Positions 15,381 to 16,677 of a stretch of DNA of 16,677 bases are shown piece after piece. A program made the translations under genes and the position numbers. The notes under the pieces are model-generated. The model was not told where the DNA came from. It did no database searches and saw only the letters and a list, made by a program, of their open reading frames with translations. Every line of letters starts with the position of its first letter. Positions within the stretch are counted from its first letter, which is position 1. Origin of the DNA: Cyclobacteriaceae bacterium (GTDB taxonomy: Bacteria; Bacteroidota; Bacteroidia; Cytophagales; Cyclobacteriaceae); assembly GCA_025455225.1 (NCBI GenBank), contig JALOMY010000020.1:1-16677 (forward strand), in the 5' to 3' direction.

Positions 15381-16052
15381 CTACTCAACATGGGTAAAGC
15401 AATACGCAATCAGATTTGCCCCCATGCGTAAGGCATCACGATGTTTTTCTTCCGGTGTATTGTGTACCCGAATATCTTCCCATCCGTTTCCTAAATCACA
15501 TTCATAAGAATAAAAAAGCACAAGTCTTCCTTCGTAAATAATTCCAAATCCCTGGGCAGGCTTGCCATCGTGTTCATGAATTTTAGGTAATCCTTTCGGG
15601 AAACTGAATTTTTGATGATAGACCGGATGGTCATAAGGCAATTCTTTTAATTCGAGTTCCGGAAATACTTTCTTGAGTTCCAGGCGAATGAACTTATCCA
15701 ATCCGTAATTATCATCAATATGTAAAAAGCCGCCACTGATCAGGTACTTGCGCAAATTGGATGCTTCACTTTCGGAAAATACCACATTACCATGCCCGGT
15801 CATGTATACATAGGGATATAGAAAGAGATCTTTACTCCCAACATCTACAATGTCCTCATCGTCAGCCAGATCTGTTCCCAGTTCCTGGTTGCAGAATTTA
15901 ATCAGGTTGGGTAATGCGGTTTTATTGGCATACCAATCACCACCACCGTTATACTTAAGTTTGGCGATTTTTAAAGCGGATTGGCCGGTTAAAGTACCGG
16001 ACAGAAGGCTAAGACTCAGAAACAAAAATACCTTTAACCACCTCATCATCAT
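15381..16052 (-). CDS. DUF4159 family exported protein
   Basis: The 223-residue product has a signal peptide (MMMRWLKVFLFLSLSLLSGTLTGQ) and one DUF4159 domain. The domain has a flavodoxin/glutaminase-like alpha/beta fold according to the family description as I recall it. Visible conserved parts are KLKYNGGGDWYAN (31-43), YPYVYMTGHGN (79-89), LRKYLISGGFLHIDDNYG (100-117) and a late GWEDI motif. DUF4159 often occurs fused to a large membrane protein in other phyla. The short free-standing exported form is common in Bacteroidota. No enzymatic activity is established. Three successive ATG codons leave the exact start ambiguous among 16052, 16049 and 16046. The gene converges on the DUF3298 gene with 3 nt between the stop codons. 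Confidence 0.87.
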   Translation of the reverse strand: MMMRWLKVFLFLSLSLLSGTLTGQSALKIAKLKYNGGGDWYANKTALPNLIKFCNQELGTDLADDEDIVDVGSKDLFLYPYVYMTGHGNVVFSESEASNLRKYLISGGFLHIDDNYGLDKFIRLELKKVFPELELKELPYDHPVYHQKFSFPKGLPKIHEHDGKPAQGFGIIYEGRLVLFYSYECDLGNGWEDIRVHNTPEEKHRDALRMGANLIAYCFTHVE

Positions 16053-16086
16053 TACCCAGTAAAAAAAATCAGATTACGTTTAAACC

Positions 16087-16124
16087 TTTTAACCGATTAA
16101 GTATCTAAGAACCGGATTTTAACC
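16087..16124 (+). repeat. pair of 8-bp direct repeats upstream of the right-edge lipoprotein gene
   Basis: TTTTAACC occurs at 16087-16094 and 16117-16124, exactly 30 bp apart (about three helical turns), in the 92-bp divergent intergenic region between DUF4159 and the lipoprotein gene at 16145. A GTTTAAAC palindrome at 16078-16085 lies just before the first copy. It could be a paired activator or repressor site. The region is A/T-rich and chance is possible. No good TAnnTTTG box was found here on either strand. Confidence 0.22.
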
Positions 16125-16144
16125 AAATAAAACACTTAAACACT

Positions 16145-16677
16145 ATGAATGCTATTGAAAGATTGAAAAAAGCCATGCTCTTTTTTGCGATGGCTGGTTT
16201 GGGGGTGCTGATTTCCTGCAGCGAAGAGAATGTGGCTTTACAGGAAGAGGCAGAGTTAATTACAGAAGATGCCATAACCGATGTCTATTTCGAAGATGTA
16301 GATGATATTGCTGGTTTAGCTTTATTGTCTGATGATGGAACTGATAATGGTGGTCGGGTTGCTGAATCGCGAACCATAATCATTCAGGATTCGCGTTGCA
16401 ATTGTGAAAGCGTGGTGGTAACCATTACGATTGACCCACAGTCAACACCTGAAAAACCGATCGGTGATATTGTAATTGATTTCGGTGAAGGTTGTACCGA
16501 TGCATTGGGAAATGTACGCAAAGGGAAGATTCTGATTCATTTTGAAGGCAGAAGATTCTTACCCGGATCAACAGTAGTTGCCACTTTCGATAACTATTCC
16601 ATCAACGACATTCAATTGTCCGGAACGCGTACACTTACAAACATTACGGAAAGTTCAGTAAGCGCTCCTAAATTCCA
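16145..16677 (+). CDS. conserved hypothetical lipoprotein, cut at the right edge
   Basis: An ATG at 16145 opens a frame with no stop through the end of the window (177 codons plus two bases). The product starts MNAIERLKKAMLFFAMAGLG and reaches a lipobox LISC, with C25 lipidated. Immediately after come SEEN and more acidic residues, then an Asp/Glu-rich segment. A region of alternating beta-like segments follows with a CNC motif, DFGEGCTDALGNVRKGKILI, FDNYSIND and SGTRTLTN. This reads like a beta-rich adhesive or structural domain. I recall Bacteroidota hypothetical proteins sharing the pattern of GC, RKGK, FDNY and GTRT motifs, but I know of no assigned function. The acidic residues right after C25 resemble lipoprotein surface-export signals. 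The gene is incomplete because the window ends, not because it is broken. Confidence 0.85.
   Translation, partial: MNAIERLKKAMLFFAMAGLGVLISCSEENVALQEEAELITEDAITDVYFEDVDDIAGLALLSDDGTDNGGRVAESRTIIIQDSRCNCESVVVTITIDPQSTPEKPIGDIVIDFGEGCTDALGNVRKGKILIHFEGRRFLPGSTVVATFDNYSINDIQLSGTRTLTNITESSVSAPKF

Noticed and set aside
1..16677. tRNA, rRNA, CRISPR array, insertion sequence, prophage or defence system
   Set aside because: No cloverleaf-like sequence, regularly spaced repeats, transposase, integrase or nuclease motifs were seen on either strand by eye. A covariance-model scan would be needed to exclude small RNAs.

Overview
The window looks like ordinary chromosome from a Bacteroidota bacterium, most likely in or near the Cytophagales. 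I base this on protein style: a C-terminal type IX secretion (Por/T9SS) sorting domain, a DUF1800-DUF1501 gene pair, a DUF4369-type thioredoxin lipoprotein, a standalone DUF4159 protein, and near absence of Shine-Dalgarno sites with TAnnTTTG-like promoter boxes. No rRNA, tRNA, CRISPR, insertion sequence or phage gene is visible. Coding density is very high and no gene-free stretch exceeds 300 bases.

Layout. Positions 1-3601 (minus strand) hold an envelope operon: DUF1800, then DUF1501 (Tat-like signal plus T9SS C-terminal domain), then the first 43 codons of a secreted protein that leaves the window. A 170-bp divergent intergenic region with a cluster of palindromes separates it from an HMG-CoA lyase-like gene (3772-4623, plus), which converges on dprA (4625-5734, minus) with one base between stop codons. 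A strong bidirectional hairpin terminator (5767-5796) lies between dprA and the upstream minus-strand group: two tandem M23 peptidases (9174 to 7257), a CapA-like protein and a small MerR regulator. A 144-bp divergent region then leads to alaS (9319-11940) and gatB (11990-13456). gatB overlaps a TlpA/DUF4369 lipoprotein gene by ATGA, and that gene overlaps a DUF3298 lipoprotein gene by GTGA. A DUF4159 gene (15381-16052, minus) converges on this group. The window ends inside an unrecognised acidic lipoprotein gene (16145 onward, plus).

How the genes fit together. Housekeeping translation-quality functions (alanyl-tRNA synthetase with editing domain, Asp/Glu-tRNA amidotransferase subunit B) and DNA uptake/recombination (DprA) are interleaved with cell-envelope genes: peptidoglycan hydrolases, exported metallophosphatase-like and sulfatase-fold-like proteins, a periplasmic redox lipoprotein and several lipoproteins of unknown role. 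Most adjacent same-strand genes are joined by 1- or 2-nt gaps (TAA-N-ATG) or 4-nt overlaps, suggesting translational coupling. I see no clearly new defence or mobile system. The least explained parts are the DUF1800/DUF1501 operon with its mixed Tat and T9SS signals, the palindrome cluster at 3692-3731, and the truncated acidic lipoprotein at the right edge.
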